From: Abyssisolibacter fermentans | GTDB taxonomy: Bacteria > Bacillota > Clostridia > Tissierellales > MCWD3 | Direction: 5' to 3' | Length of the DNA stretch: 64,000 nucleotides | Assembly (NCBI RefSeq): GCF_001559865.1 | Contig: NZ_LOHE01000045.1 | Location: 1-64,000, forward strand | In this document: one piece after another, positions 43,704 through 51,719 of the stretch | Layout of the letters: each line of letters begins with the position of its first letter | How positions within the stretch are numbered: the stretch's first letter is position 1 | Notes under the pieces: generated by a model | Told to the model about the DNA's origin: nothing | The model's input: the letters and a program-made list of their open reading frames with translations, nothing else | Database searches by the model: none | Program-made: the position numbers and the translations under genes

Positions 43704-46274
43704 TTGATAATACCAAAATTAAATATAAAGATGAATGATAATCTGACAGTACCTAATTTTGATTTCATGTCATTAATAGATGGACATTTACTTATCAATG
43801 GAAAGAAAGTATATTCAAAAATTGAAACAAATGCTTCTGGGATAAATGTTATTTGGCATAGATTTCATGAAGATGGTAAAGAAGAAAAGGGATTTTTAAA
43901 ATTGTTTTCTCATGGATTACTGGGTAACGGTGTTGTTTTATATGATAATGAAAAAGCTAATTTTACTGCTGATTGTATTGTAAAATATGATACTGAAATT
44001 GAGGGAATTGGCAAGTGGCTTGAATTTGATATGGGATTTAAAATAATAGAAGGTAATTTACACGTATTTGGTGAATTAGAAGGAACGGAAGATTTAAAGA
44101 AAAGCACAACTATAAGATTTACAATTAATCAGGATAAAGAAAAACATGAAGTTTTACATTCGTCAATTGAAGTTGATGCAGAGAGTTGTAGCTGGGGTTT
44201 AAGTGAATGGATATGTGCTGAATTTAATTTCACATTAGACTATACATCTTTTTCGGGTGATATTTATAAATATGACTGCACAAAATCAGATAATAGAGGA
44301 GAAAAATATACAATCAAAGGCAAAGTTAAAGATTCGGAATTTATTAATATGTTAAAGATGGAAATTAGTAATCAAAAGACTATAAACTATGATATAGAAC
44401 ATAGTCTTAAAGCAATAGAAGATGCAAAACTACTAATAGAAGAAGTTAACTTGTCAGTTGAAGACCTATTTACATTACCAGCACCTGATATGAACAATTT
44501 ACATGAGTTAAGTTTTTCAAAATTAAAAGCTCTAATGCTTTATGCAATAGATGATGGTTGGAGAAAATGGTTTGGCGAAAAGAAACCTGTTGTTGGACCT
44601 AATGAGACTTTAAGAGAAAGAGATATAGAATTACTGGAAAATGAAGACGTACAGACATTTCTTAATGACAAGTTTGCTGTTGGATATTTAACACAAGCTT
44701 TTTCAAAAAGTACAGATAAGAAAATTCAAGATAAATTCAAAAAAATGGCTAATGTAAATAAAAAGCTAGGATATTTTTGGAAAGGAAATACAGATAAGTG
44801 TTTTTCAAAATATAAAGGATATAATATTGCATCAGCAAGTTTAATGGATAGTGCGTATACAGAGTGTGTATCAGGCTTACAGAAGTATATAAATGATAAT
44901 CCAGAGGGCTGGGCAAAGAAACTCTATGATTACTGTACTACTGAAGTTACGTTAATAGGACTTGCTATGCAAAGTACACTAGATGGTAGAAATAGGCTTA
45001 CTCACTTAACTACGATGCTTCATGCATTAGATCCTATAGCTAGAATTAATACAACTGATAAAAAAAAGATATCTTATGCTACATCACTTTATGAAAGAGT
45101 TATGGACGTAAGATTAAATAAAATAATATCTAACTTCACTGCCACAGGTGAAGAAGATTTTGTTGAGTTTTTAACCGAATTTTTTAAACAGTACTTTAAC
45201 TCGTTATTAGCAGAAGACAAATGGGGAGATGAAGTACGCAAAGCTGGAAAAGAAGATTTAGCTCAGCTAATGGAAGAATATAAGGTAAATGATGTAAATG
45301 CCTTAGTAAGTGCTATGGGGAATATTATAGCCGATGCAGTATCAATATTAAGAGATTTGAAAGATATTCCTTTGCCTAAAAGGTTAAATAAGTTGGCTGA
45401 GAAATATCCTAAAGTATGCAAGTCTTTTGGTAGAGCACTTGCTATCGGTGTATACGGTTATTCAATTTTCGCTTCAGTCCAAGCGTTTATGAATTGGAAT
45501 GAATTAAAACCGCAAGAAAAGGTTCAAGCAGTTATAGATACATTAGATGTATGTGTATCTATATTTAATGACATGGTAAAATTTAAGGCAGCAAAAACGT
45601 TAACATCAGCAGAAAAATCAATAGAAGAGTTAATGAAAGCAAGTGGCGAAATAAAAGATGCAGTATCTCTTGAAAGAGCTACAGAAATAGCGAATAAAAT
45701 TGGTGTAAAATTGGATGAGGGCTTTGCTGATGTTAGTTCACCTGCATTAGCTAGAGGGGGAAAGGCAGCTGGAGAAGCACTAGCTGAAGCAGAAGAATTA
45801 GCAGGTACAGCTTCAAGATGGACTAAATTTGCAAAAGTGACTGAGTTGTTCGCACGAGGCATGACAGTTGTCGCTTTAGGTGCAGCATGTGTAGTTACAG
45901 GTTTCCAGATAGCTGAAGATTTTTCATCAGGACAGCCAACAGCAATATTGGTTTTAGATATACTACAGATCGTAGCAGACAGTATTGCATTTTTAGTAGA
46001 AGCAGGTGCTGGATTACTAGCTCTACTATCTGTAGAAGTCTGCTCTGTAATTCCTGTTATTGGTATAGTTGCAGCTGTGGCAGGTATTGTTATAGCTATT
46101 GTAGCATTGTTTGTTCACCGCAATCCGCCACCAAGTCCAGAGGAGGAATTTATTGATAAGTATAGTAAGTCATTTATAGATTACTTGGATTTACCAAGTG
46201 AAGAATGGCTTGAAAAGCAAAAGAAAATAGATCAACATTTGTCAGGAGGTAATAAAAGCTTGGTATTTGCTTAG
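43704..46274 (+). CDS. 856-residue protein with hydrophobic C-terminal helical region
   Basis: I do not recognise this family. Residues about 1-215 are beta-rich (GHLLINGKKVYSKIE, IRFTINQDKEKHEV), residues about 220-600 are helical and charged, and residues about 610-805 contain several hydrophobic stretches (ALAIGVYGYSIFASVQAF, MTVVALGAACVVTGFQIAED, SIPVIGIV-type VIPVIGIVAAVAGIVIAIVA). A short tail PPPSPEEEFIDKYSKSFIDY follows. No signal peptide is seen. The mix of a soluble start and a late membrane-seeking helical region is reminiscent of alpha-helical pore-forming proteins. It uses a TTG start after AAGGATG and follows gene C by 30 bases. It is probably the partner of the Hint-protein family. 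Confidence 0.65.
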   Translation: MIIPKLNIKMNDNLTVPNFDFMSLIDGHLLINGKKVYSKIETNASGINVIWHRFHEDGKEEKGFLKLFSHGLLGNGVVLYDNEKANFTADCIVKYDTEIEGIGKWLEFDMGFKIIEGNLHVFGELEGTEDLKKSTTIRFTINQDKEKHEVLHSSIEVDAESCSWGLSEWICAEFNFTLDYTSFSGDIYKYDCTKSDNRGEKYTIKGKVKDSEFINMLKMEISNQKTINYDIEHSLKAIEDAKLLIEEVNLSVEDLFTLPAPDMNNLHELSFSKLKALMLYAIDDGWRKWFGEKKPVVGPNETLRERDIELLENEDVQTFLNDKFAVGYLTQAFSKSTDKKIQDKFKKMANVNKKLGYFWKGNTDKCFSKYKGYNIASASLMDSAYTECVSGLQKYINDNPEGWAKKLYDYCTTEVTLIGLAMQSTLDGRNRLTHLTTMLHALDPIARINTTDKKKISYATSLYERVMDVRLNKIISNFTATGEEDFVEFLTEFFKQYFNSLLAEDKWGDEVRKAGKEDLAQLMEEYKVNDVNALVSAMGNIIADAVSILRDLKDIPLPKRLNKLAEKYPKVCKSFGRALAIGVYGYSIFASVQAFMNWNELKPQEKVQAVIDTLDVCVSIFNDMVKFKAAKTLTSAEKSIEELMKASGEIKDAVSLERATEIANKIGVKLDEGFADVSSPALARGGKAAGEALAEAEELAGTASRWTKFAKVTELFARGMTVVALGAACVVTGFQIAEDFSSGQPTAILVLDILQIVADSIAFLVEAGAGLLALLSVEVCSVIPVIGIVAAVAGIVIAIVALFVHRNPPPSPEEEFIDKYSKSFIDYLDLPSEEWLEKQKKIDQHLSGGNKSLVFA

Positions 46275-46310
46275 ATATAAAAAGAATTAAGCAAGGAATA
46301 TTAGAAATCA

Positions 46311-46337
46311 TAGGGGTGTAGTATTATAACACCCCTA
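46311..46337. terminator. Hairpin after the Hint cluster
   Basis: TAGGGGTGT (46311-46319) pairs perfectly with ACACCCCTA (46329-46337). It lies 36 bases after the large protein gene. There is no strong T run, so termination efficiency is uncertain. Confidence 0.6.
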
Positions 46338-46373
46338 CTATTGTGAAACAAAGGAACAAAAGTTTTCCAAGGA

Positions 46374-46526
46374 CTATGTTAAAAATTTTTTTATTCTATT
46401 ACAAGCTTCAGCTATATGTTCATATTGAGTACCAAGGTTCATACTTACAAAACCTTCACCGTTCTGTACAAAATGCTTACCATCTTCTAAAAACACTAAG
46501 AAAACTATAATCAATACAGAATTCAT
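46374..46526 (-). pseudogene. Possible C-terminal remnant of a MalY/PatB-type aminotransferase
   Basis: On the minus strand a 50-codon frame ends NGEGFVSMNLGTQYEHIAEA then CNRIKKFL. This resembles the GFVR-x-N-x-G...EEALERIK terminus of MalY/PatB cystathionine beta-lyase-like enzymes. No upstream part of such a gene is readable, so only a fragment remains. The rest of the 46,338-46,936 gap holds no supported gene. The identification rests on one short stretch. Confidence 0.35.
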
Positions 46527-46936
46527 ATATGAAATACATGGGATAATATGCTCGCCGAACTTTTGATGAAGGTGGAGTTTTTAAACATCTTTTTCATTGC
46601 GGGCAACTGTGGATGTAGATTTTCTTTGTATTTTTATTAATTCTCTCCTTTGCAGGAACAACATTTCAATGTCCAAAGATACCTAAATAATCATTGATAT
46701 TTTCGTACTATTTTAATAATAATTCCATATATTTTTTGTCATGTGGAGGTGTCATTTTATATAAAAGTTTATCATAATTTTGTGTAATACTGCATATAAT
46801 CAAGCTATAGGTTACTATAAAACATCTATATTTTAAAACATAAAGTTTTAATAAGAAGATTACTTTAAAAATATGTTGATTTACTGTATACTTTAAATTG
46901 TAAAAACATATCAAAATAGATGATTGGAGGATTATG

Positions 46937-47194
46937 ATGATTAATGAGCACGAAGTAATTCATTTGGTATTAGATGATGGAAATGAACTAGAATGTAAAA
47001 TGTTAGGAATATTTCAGGTGGAAGAAAAAGAGTATATAGCATTGTTACCAAATGAACTTGAAGATGTATATATCTATGGGTATGAAGAGAAAGATAATGA
47101 ACCTGTATTATCTCATATTGAGTCGGATGAAGAATACGAAAAAGTATCTAAAGCTTTTTTAGATTTATGTGATGGGGAAGAAGAAGTACAATAA
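46937..47194 (+). CDS. DUF1292-family protein
   Basis: This 85-residue acidic protein has the DUF1292 pattern (IHLVLDDGNELECKMLGIFQ, then YIALLPNE and VYIYGYEE). This small family is common in Firmicutes, often near genes for RNA or cell-division functions, and has no defined activity. GGAGG (46926-46930) favours the second ATG at 46937 over the one at 46934. A good terminator follows directly. Confidence 0.85.
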   Translation: MINEHEVIHLVLDDGNELECKMLGIFQVEEKEYIALLPNELEDVYIYGYEEKDNEPVLSHIESDEEYEKVSKAFLDLCDGEEEVQ

Positions 47195-47200
47195 TATACA

Positions 47201-47232
47201 AAAATGCCGGGTAATCAAAACCGGCATTTTTT
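47201..47232 (+). terminator. Rho-independent terminator
   Basis: AAAATGCCGG (47201-47210) pairs perfectly with CCGGCATTTT (47221-47230), followed by T residues. Confidence 0.92.
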
Positions 47233-47429
47233 ATGCTATCAAATGGAAAATATTAATAGTTAACTGTGATTTAGTATTTATCAGTCTTTCATGAGAAATC
47301 AAATTGGTATATATAAAACCCTTTACATATTATTGATTATAAAATATGTATAAGATATAATAAAGATAAAAATTAATAATTAGATTTGTAAATATTTTAA
47401 CAAAATACACTATTAAAAAGGATGATAAT

Positions 47430-48119
47430 ATGCCTTCAAATGAGATGGCTAAATTAATTGAAAGCAGAAAAAGACAGGTTAAGAAAAAAAAGAAGCAAAC
47501 ATTGTATGGGATTTTAGTAATTATCTTTACACTAATAATCTTTTTTTATTTATTACCAAATAATAAAAACAATGCTGTATGCTGGATTATTGGTATTGGA
47601 TTTGGTATAGTTTTAAGATATTCTAGATTTTGTTTTACAGCTGCGTTTAGAGATCCTATATTAATTGGAGATACTAGGCTAATTAGAGGAGTAATATTAG
47701 CATTAATAATAAGTACTGTAGGTTTTGCAGTAATACAAGCAGGTTATCTAGACAGTAATGATTTTAATTATAACTTTATTCCTGGTGAGGTTAGTGCTGT
47801 AGGAATACATGTGGCTATAGGAGCATTTATGTTTGGGATAGGAATGGTAATAGCAGGTGGTTGTGCATCAGGTGTTTTAATGAGAATCGGTGAAGGACAT
47901 ATGCTTCAAATAGTTGTTTTGGTTGGTTTTTTAATAGGAACTATACTTGGAGCTAAAGATTATTCTTTTTGGTATGAACATATAATACATTCAGCTAAGA
48001 TTATCTACTTCTCTGAGTATCTTAATTTTAAATTAGTTGTGGTTTTGCAAATAATAGTATTAATAATATTGTATAGATTTGCAATATATTACGAAAATAG
48101 ACGTTTCAAAGACATATAA
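47430..48119 (+). CDS. YeeE/YedE (TsuA-like) sulfur transporter, N-terminal half
   Basis: This 229-residue membrane protein begins with a lysine/arginine-rich cytoplasmic segment and has about five helices. The family motifs LRYSRFCFTAAFRDP and IAGGCASGVLMRIGEG are present; the cysteine of GGCASG is the conserved ion/thiosulfate-path residue of TsuA-type transporters. It corresponds to the first half of the full-length protein at 53517. The matching second half is encoded two genes later, after tusA. The halves probably assemble to carry thiosulfate or a related sulfur species. Confidence 0.85.
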   Translation: MPSNEMAKLIESRKRQVKKKKKQTLYGILVIIFTLIIFFYLLPNNKNNAVCWIIGIGFGIVLRYSRFCFTAAFRDPILIGDTRLIRGVILALIISTVGFAVIQAGYLDSNDFNYNFIPGEVSAVGIHVAIGAFMFGIGMVIAGGCASGVLMRIGEGHMLQIVVLVGFLIGTILGAKDYSFWYEHIIHSAKIIYFSEYLNFKLVVVLQIIVLIILYRFAIYYENRRFKDI

Positions 48120-48133
48120 TGGAGGAAGTAAAA

Positions 48134-48367
48134 ATGGCAGTAAAAGAGATAGATTGCGTGTGCGAAGCTTGCCCAGTACCAATAATAAAAGCAATAAATG
48201 AACTAAAAAGTATGGATAAAGGTGATATTTTAATTGTGCATACTGATCATAGTTGTGTAGGAATTAGTATGCAGGAATGGGCTGAGAAAAATAATCATGC
48301 TATAGAGATTGTTGAAATAGAAAATGGACAGTGGGAAGTTTATATAGAAAAAGAAAAGGATAAATAG
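48134..48367 (+). CDS. TusA/TsuB-like sulfur carrier protein
   Basis: This 77-residue TusA-fold protein has the persulfide-carrying motif CEACPVPIIKAINELKSM (the CPxP cysteine) and VGISMQEWAEKNNH in the second half. TusA proteins relay sulfane sulfur, and the TsuB variant works with TsuA in thiosulfate uptake. It lies between the two halves of a split TsuA-like transporter, so it probably accepts the imported sulfur. GGAGG (48121-48125) directs the start to the ATG at 48134. Confidence 0.9.
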   Translation: MAVKEIDCVCEACPVPIIKAINELKSMDKGDILIVHTDHSCVGISMQEWAEKNNHAIEIVEIENGQWEVYIEKEKDK

Positions 48368-48377
48368 GAGGTATGTT

Positions 48378-48902
48378 ATGCCGACATGGTTTAAAAAACC
48401 TTGGCCTTACTGGATAGGCGGAATATTATTGGGATTATTGAATGTTATTTTATTAGCAATTAGCGGTATAAGCTGGCAAATAACTAGTGGTTTTTTGTTA
48501 TGGGCTGTTGGAATATTACAATGGGTTGGGCTTGAGCCGTTTGATTTTGCTTATTTTAGTTATTTTAATCATTATTATGAACCTATAATAAAAAGTGGTA
48601 ACGTATTTATTAATCAATATACTCTTTTAAATCTAGGAGTCATAATTGGCTCTCTTGTTGCAACGTTATTAACATCCCAATTTAAAATAAGAAAAATAAA
48701 AAATAGCAAGCAACTGATATTTGGATTATTAGGTGGTATTATGATGGGTTATGGAACAAGGTTAGCAGTTGGATGCAATATTGGAACATTGTTTAGCGGT
48801 ATACCATCATTTTCATTACACGCTTGGGTGTTTGCACTATTTATAATAATCGGAGCTTGGGTTGGTTGTAAAATATTAATTAAATATATAATCCCAGATT
48901 AA
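48378..48902 (+). CDS. YeeE/YedE (TsuA-like) sulfur transporter, C-terminal half
   Basis: This 174-residue membrane protein carries the second-half motif GGIMMGYGTRLAVGCNIGTL, with the conserved cysteine, and FSLHAWVFALFIIIGAW. It matches the last 170 residues of the fused protein at 53517. AGGAGG lies before the ATG. Its final codons and stop lie inside the inverted-repeat end of a MITE-like element (48892 onward), so the present C-terminus KYIIPD may have been shaped by insertion. Confidence 0.85.
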   Translation: MPTWFKKPWPYWIGGILLGLLNVILLAISGISWQITSGFLLWAVGILQWVGLEPFDFAYFSYFNHYYEPIIKSGNVFINQYTLLNLGVIIGSLVATLLTSQFKIRKIKNSKQLIFGLLGGIMMGYGTRLAVGCNIGTLFSGIPSFSLHAWVFALFIIIGAWVGCKILIKYIIPD

Positions 48903-49106
48903 TCATAGAAAATATAATTGAAGCTCATTCTTCGTATGAGTAAGCGGTAAATCAGAAACTCATTCCAAGAATGAGTAAGCGATTCACATAAAATCATAGA
49001 TTTTAGTTCTCTGCTTAATATCACAGATTTTAGTTCTCTGATCATGGATATCTTATACTGTAGAAGTTCATAGCATATTATGGGGCGTTATATGAATAAT
49101 CAGAGA
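48892..49106 (-). mobile_element. MITE-like element, copy 2
   Basis: Read on the minus strand this is homologous to the element at 57218-57442: CTCTGATTATTCATATAAC at one end, AGAGAACTAAAATCTGTGAT and TATGTGAATCGCTT inside, and TTCTATGATTAATCTGGG at the other end. The inside has duplicated units (AGATTTTAGTTCTCTG twice, GAATGAGTAAGCG-like twice). It supplies the stop codon of the preceding transporter gene. Confidence 0.7.
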
Positions 49107-49113
49107 TAATTTA

Positions 49114-49140
49114 GGGGCATTTGTTGTTAACAAAAGCCCC
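49114..49140 (-). terminator. Terminator of the LysR gene
   Basis: GGGGC (49114-49118) pairs with GCCCC (49136-49140), with additional pairing of TTTGTTG and CAAAA inside. It overlaps the end of the lysR coding region. Confidence 0.6.
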
Positions 49141-50017
49141 TTTTACTTGAAATTATAAAATCTACAAATAATTTTTCGTACTCGTTAAACTTATATTTTT
49201 CTCTTGAAGCAATATAATAATTAAAAGGTATGATTAAGTCGTTTACCTTGACTGTTTGGATACAACATCCTTTTAATTCTTGTTGAATAGTAAGTTTTGG
49301 CAAAAAAGAATAGCCCTTACCTGAAAGTATCGATGACTTTATTGCTTCAGGTGAATTTAAATCATAAAGAATATTTAAATCATCAATTGCAATTCCTTTT
49401 TCATTTAATGTTTCTTCTATTAAATACCTTGTACCAGAATCCTTTTCTCGTAAAATTAATGGTATATCCTTTAATTCATTTATAGTTATTTCATTAGGAG
49501 TTCCAATACAATTACCAACTAAAAAGAGTTCATCTGAGATTATTTTATCAGTTTTAATATCATTAATAGCAGGATCATATTGAATAATGCCTATATTTAT
49601 TGTATGATTTCTTAATTTTTCTATTACTTCACTGGAATTGTTTACTTCCATATTTATATCCACTTCTTCATGAAGTTTTTTAAAGGTATATACACTACAA
49701 GGTAGTGCGTACTCACCAACACTCTTGCATGAACCAATTATTAATTTTGGTCTTTCTTGCTTTAAATTTTTCAAATCTCTTTCAATATTCCCTTGTATAG
49801 ATAACAAGGTACTCGCATAATCAAATACAACTTTTCCTTCTTCAGTTAGTTCAACGCCCTTGTTACTGCGAATTAAAAGATTAGCACTAAGTTCTTTTTC
49901 TAAGTTTTGTAGCTGTATACTAAGACCGGGTTGAGTTAAATGCAATTCTTTAGCAGCCTTTGAAATGCTATTACATTTGACAGTTGTATAAAATGATTGC
50001 AGATATTCAAGATTCAT
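49127..50017 (-). CDS. LysR-family regulator
   Basis: This 296-residue regulator has an N-terminal winged HTH (FYTTVKCNSISKAAKELHLT then QPGLSIQLQNLEKEL; residues about 1-60) and a periplasmic-binding-protein-like effector domain (IIGSCKSVGEYALP, IPLILREKDSGTRYLIEE). The effector half resembles CysL/CysB-like proteins that read sulfur status. It is divergent from the AGCS symporter and persulfide reductase genes, and two long inverted repeats in the shared region are candidate binding sites. It probably controls the sulfur cluster. Confidence 0.9.
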   Translation of the reverse strand: MNLEYLQSFYTTVKCNSISKAAKELHLTQPGLSIQLQNLEKELSANLLIRSNKGVELTEEGKVVFDYASTLLSIQGNIERDLKNLKQERPKLIIGSCKSVGEYALPCSVYTFKKLHEEVDINMEVNNSSEVIEKLRNHTINIGIIQYDPAINDIKTDKIISDELFLVGNCIGTPNEITINELKDIPLILREKDSGTRYLIEETLNEKGIAIDDLNILYDLNSPEAIKSSILSGKGYSFLPKLTIQQELKGCCIQTVKVNDLIIPFNYYIASREKYKFNEYEKLFVDFIISSKRGFC

Positions 50018-50060
50018 ATCCTCACATCCTCAATTGATAAAAAGTTCTAGACAAAAGTTT

Positions 50061-50134
50061 ATCATTAAATTAAATAAAAGTAAACTAAATTTAATGATAC
50101 AGCAATATATTTATTATTTCCCATAAATATATTG
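50061..50134. promoter_or_regulatory. Two perfect 11-base inverted repeats next to lysR
   Basis: ATCATTAAATT (50061-50071) and AATTTAATGAT (50088-50098) form one repeat. CAATATATTTA (50103-50113) and TAAATATATTG (50124-50134) form a second. They lie just upstream of the lysR start in the divergent region, as LysR-type sites do. The intergenic region (50018-50399) has no gene. Confidence 0.6.
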
Positions 50135-50399
50135 TTTATCCTATAATGTTCATGTTTATCAGTAGTGTAAGTTATAAATTTAGTTAATCTTATATAGAAT
50201 TTAACCGCTAAAAGATGGAAATTTAATTTATCACGATTATAAAAATTTATAATTTTCTATGCATTATAAGAAATAGTTATAGTACATAACTCTTGTTTAT
50301 TATGCTAATGAATATTTATGAATTATAATGGAATTGAGATAAAATTAACAAAGAAAGTGAGAATGTAAGTAGATAGGAGAGGATATCATACTTAATATA

Positions 50400-51698
50400 A
50401 TGGGAAATCTTATCAATATGACTAGTAGTTATCTTTGGGATATTTTTTTACCGCTAGTTATTTTATTAGGTATGTTTGTGATTTATCAAACAATTAGATA
50501 TAGAAATATGATAAGTTATAGAGATGCTAACAAGTGGGAATGGTCAAAAATAAAAAATTCAATATCTATTTCACTATCATCAAAAATTGGTACAGGTGCC
50601 ATTATTGGAGTTTTAGCAGCCATGTTTAAAAACTCAAGTAATGGAGTAGGTGGTGAAGGCATAGTTCTATGGATATTTCTGGGAATGTTTATATTAGTGC
50701 CAATAACATACTGTGAGGTATTGTTTTCACGAATTACAGAAAAAACACCTAGAGAATTTATAGATTACAATTTAAATTCAAAAGCTGGATCAATATATAC
50801 AGTATGTTTGGTTATTTTATATACATTTGGATTTGTAGGTTTTCAGCTTACAGGAATACAAAGTGTAGTTAAAAATTTCATGACAGAAAATATTGGGTAT
50901 AGTTTTCCCAAGTTAAATGTTCTATTGTTCATTATTGTTCCATTAATTGTGATAGTGTCTTTAATAGTTATAACTAAAAACCATAAGCTTTTTATAAATT
51001 GCTTAGCATCTATGATTACTACAATAATTATTTTATATGGTTTGTTCTTTTTAATATTTTTAGTTAAAACAATAGATTTCTTGCCAAAATATTTATATCT
51101 AGTGTGGAAAGATTTTATCAATTTTAAATCAGCTTCAATAGGGATTCCTATAGGTTTAGTAATAGGCTTTCAAAGGATTATACAAATTAGTGAAACTGGT
51201 TTAGGGACAAGTGCTTTGGCAAGTTCAGATGGTAATAATTCACCAAGAAGAGAGGCATTATTACAAACAATTTCTACAATATTGACAGTGGTTGTTGCAG
51301 TTATAATTACCTCATATGTTTTTTCATATGGGAGATATAATTTACCTAATATAATGCTTACTCAGAATGGGTATCAAAGGATAACAGGGTATTTTACAAG
51401 TGTGAAAGCAGTAACAGGTTATTTAGGTGGAGCAATAATTATGATTTTCTTCATAATATCAGGTTTTACAACTATTTTAGGGTCATTTCACTTTATAAAT
51501 ACAACTATGCAGATTAGTGAAAATAAAAGAATTTTATTTTATATAATATTAATCTCTTTATCAGGGATGTTTAGTATTTCAAATTTTAATGTAATATTTG
51601 ATGCATCAGATTTGTTAATGTTTATAGTGAGTTCCATAAATATAATAGCAATGTTTATGTTTACTATTAAAAATATCAAAAAATTCAAGGTTAAATAA
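50400..51698 (+). CDS. Alanine/glycine:cation symporter (AGCS) family protein
   Basis: This 432-residue membrane protein has about 10-11 helices. It carries the AGCS motifs KIGTGAIIGVLAAMF (substrate/sodium site) and ISETGLGTSALASSD, with a late IISGFTTILGSF. AGCS proteins import alanine, glycine or related amino acids with sodium. Its place between LysR and a persulfide reductase suggests cysteine or another sulfur amino acid, by context only. The ribosome-binding site GGAGAGG (50376-50382) is 17 bases from this ATG; an in-frame ATA at 50388 is better spaced, so the start is uncertain. Confidence 0.82.
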   Translation: MGNLINMTSSYLWDIFLPLVILLGMFVIYQTIRYRNMISYRDANKWEWSKIKNSISISLSSKIGTGAIIGVLAAMFKNSSNGVGGEGIVLWIFLGMFILVPITYCEVLFSRITEKTPREFIDYNLNSKAGSIYTVCLVILYTFGFVGFQLTGIQSVVKNFMTENIGYSFPKLNVLLFIIVPLIVIVSLIVITKNHKLFINCLASMITTIIILYGLFFLIFLVKTIDFLPKYLYLVWKDFINFKSASIGIPIGLVIGFQRIIQISETGLGTSALASSDGNNSPRREALLQTISTILTVVVAVIITSYVFSYGRYNLPNIMLTQNGYQRITGYFTSVKAVTGYLGGAIIMIFFIISGFTTILGSFHFINTTMQISENKRILFYIILISLSGMFSISNFNVIFDASDLLMFIVSSINIIAMFMFTIKNIKKFKVK

Positions 51699-51719
51699 TG
51701 AAAAATAGGAGGACTAGTT

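Noticed and set aside
46708-46914. 68-residue minus-strand frame
   Set aside because: There is no ribosome-binding site or recognisable motif, and it lies in a gap with gene debris.
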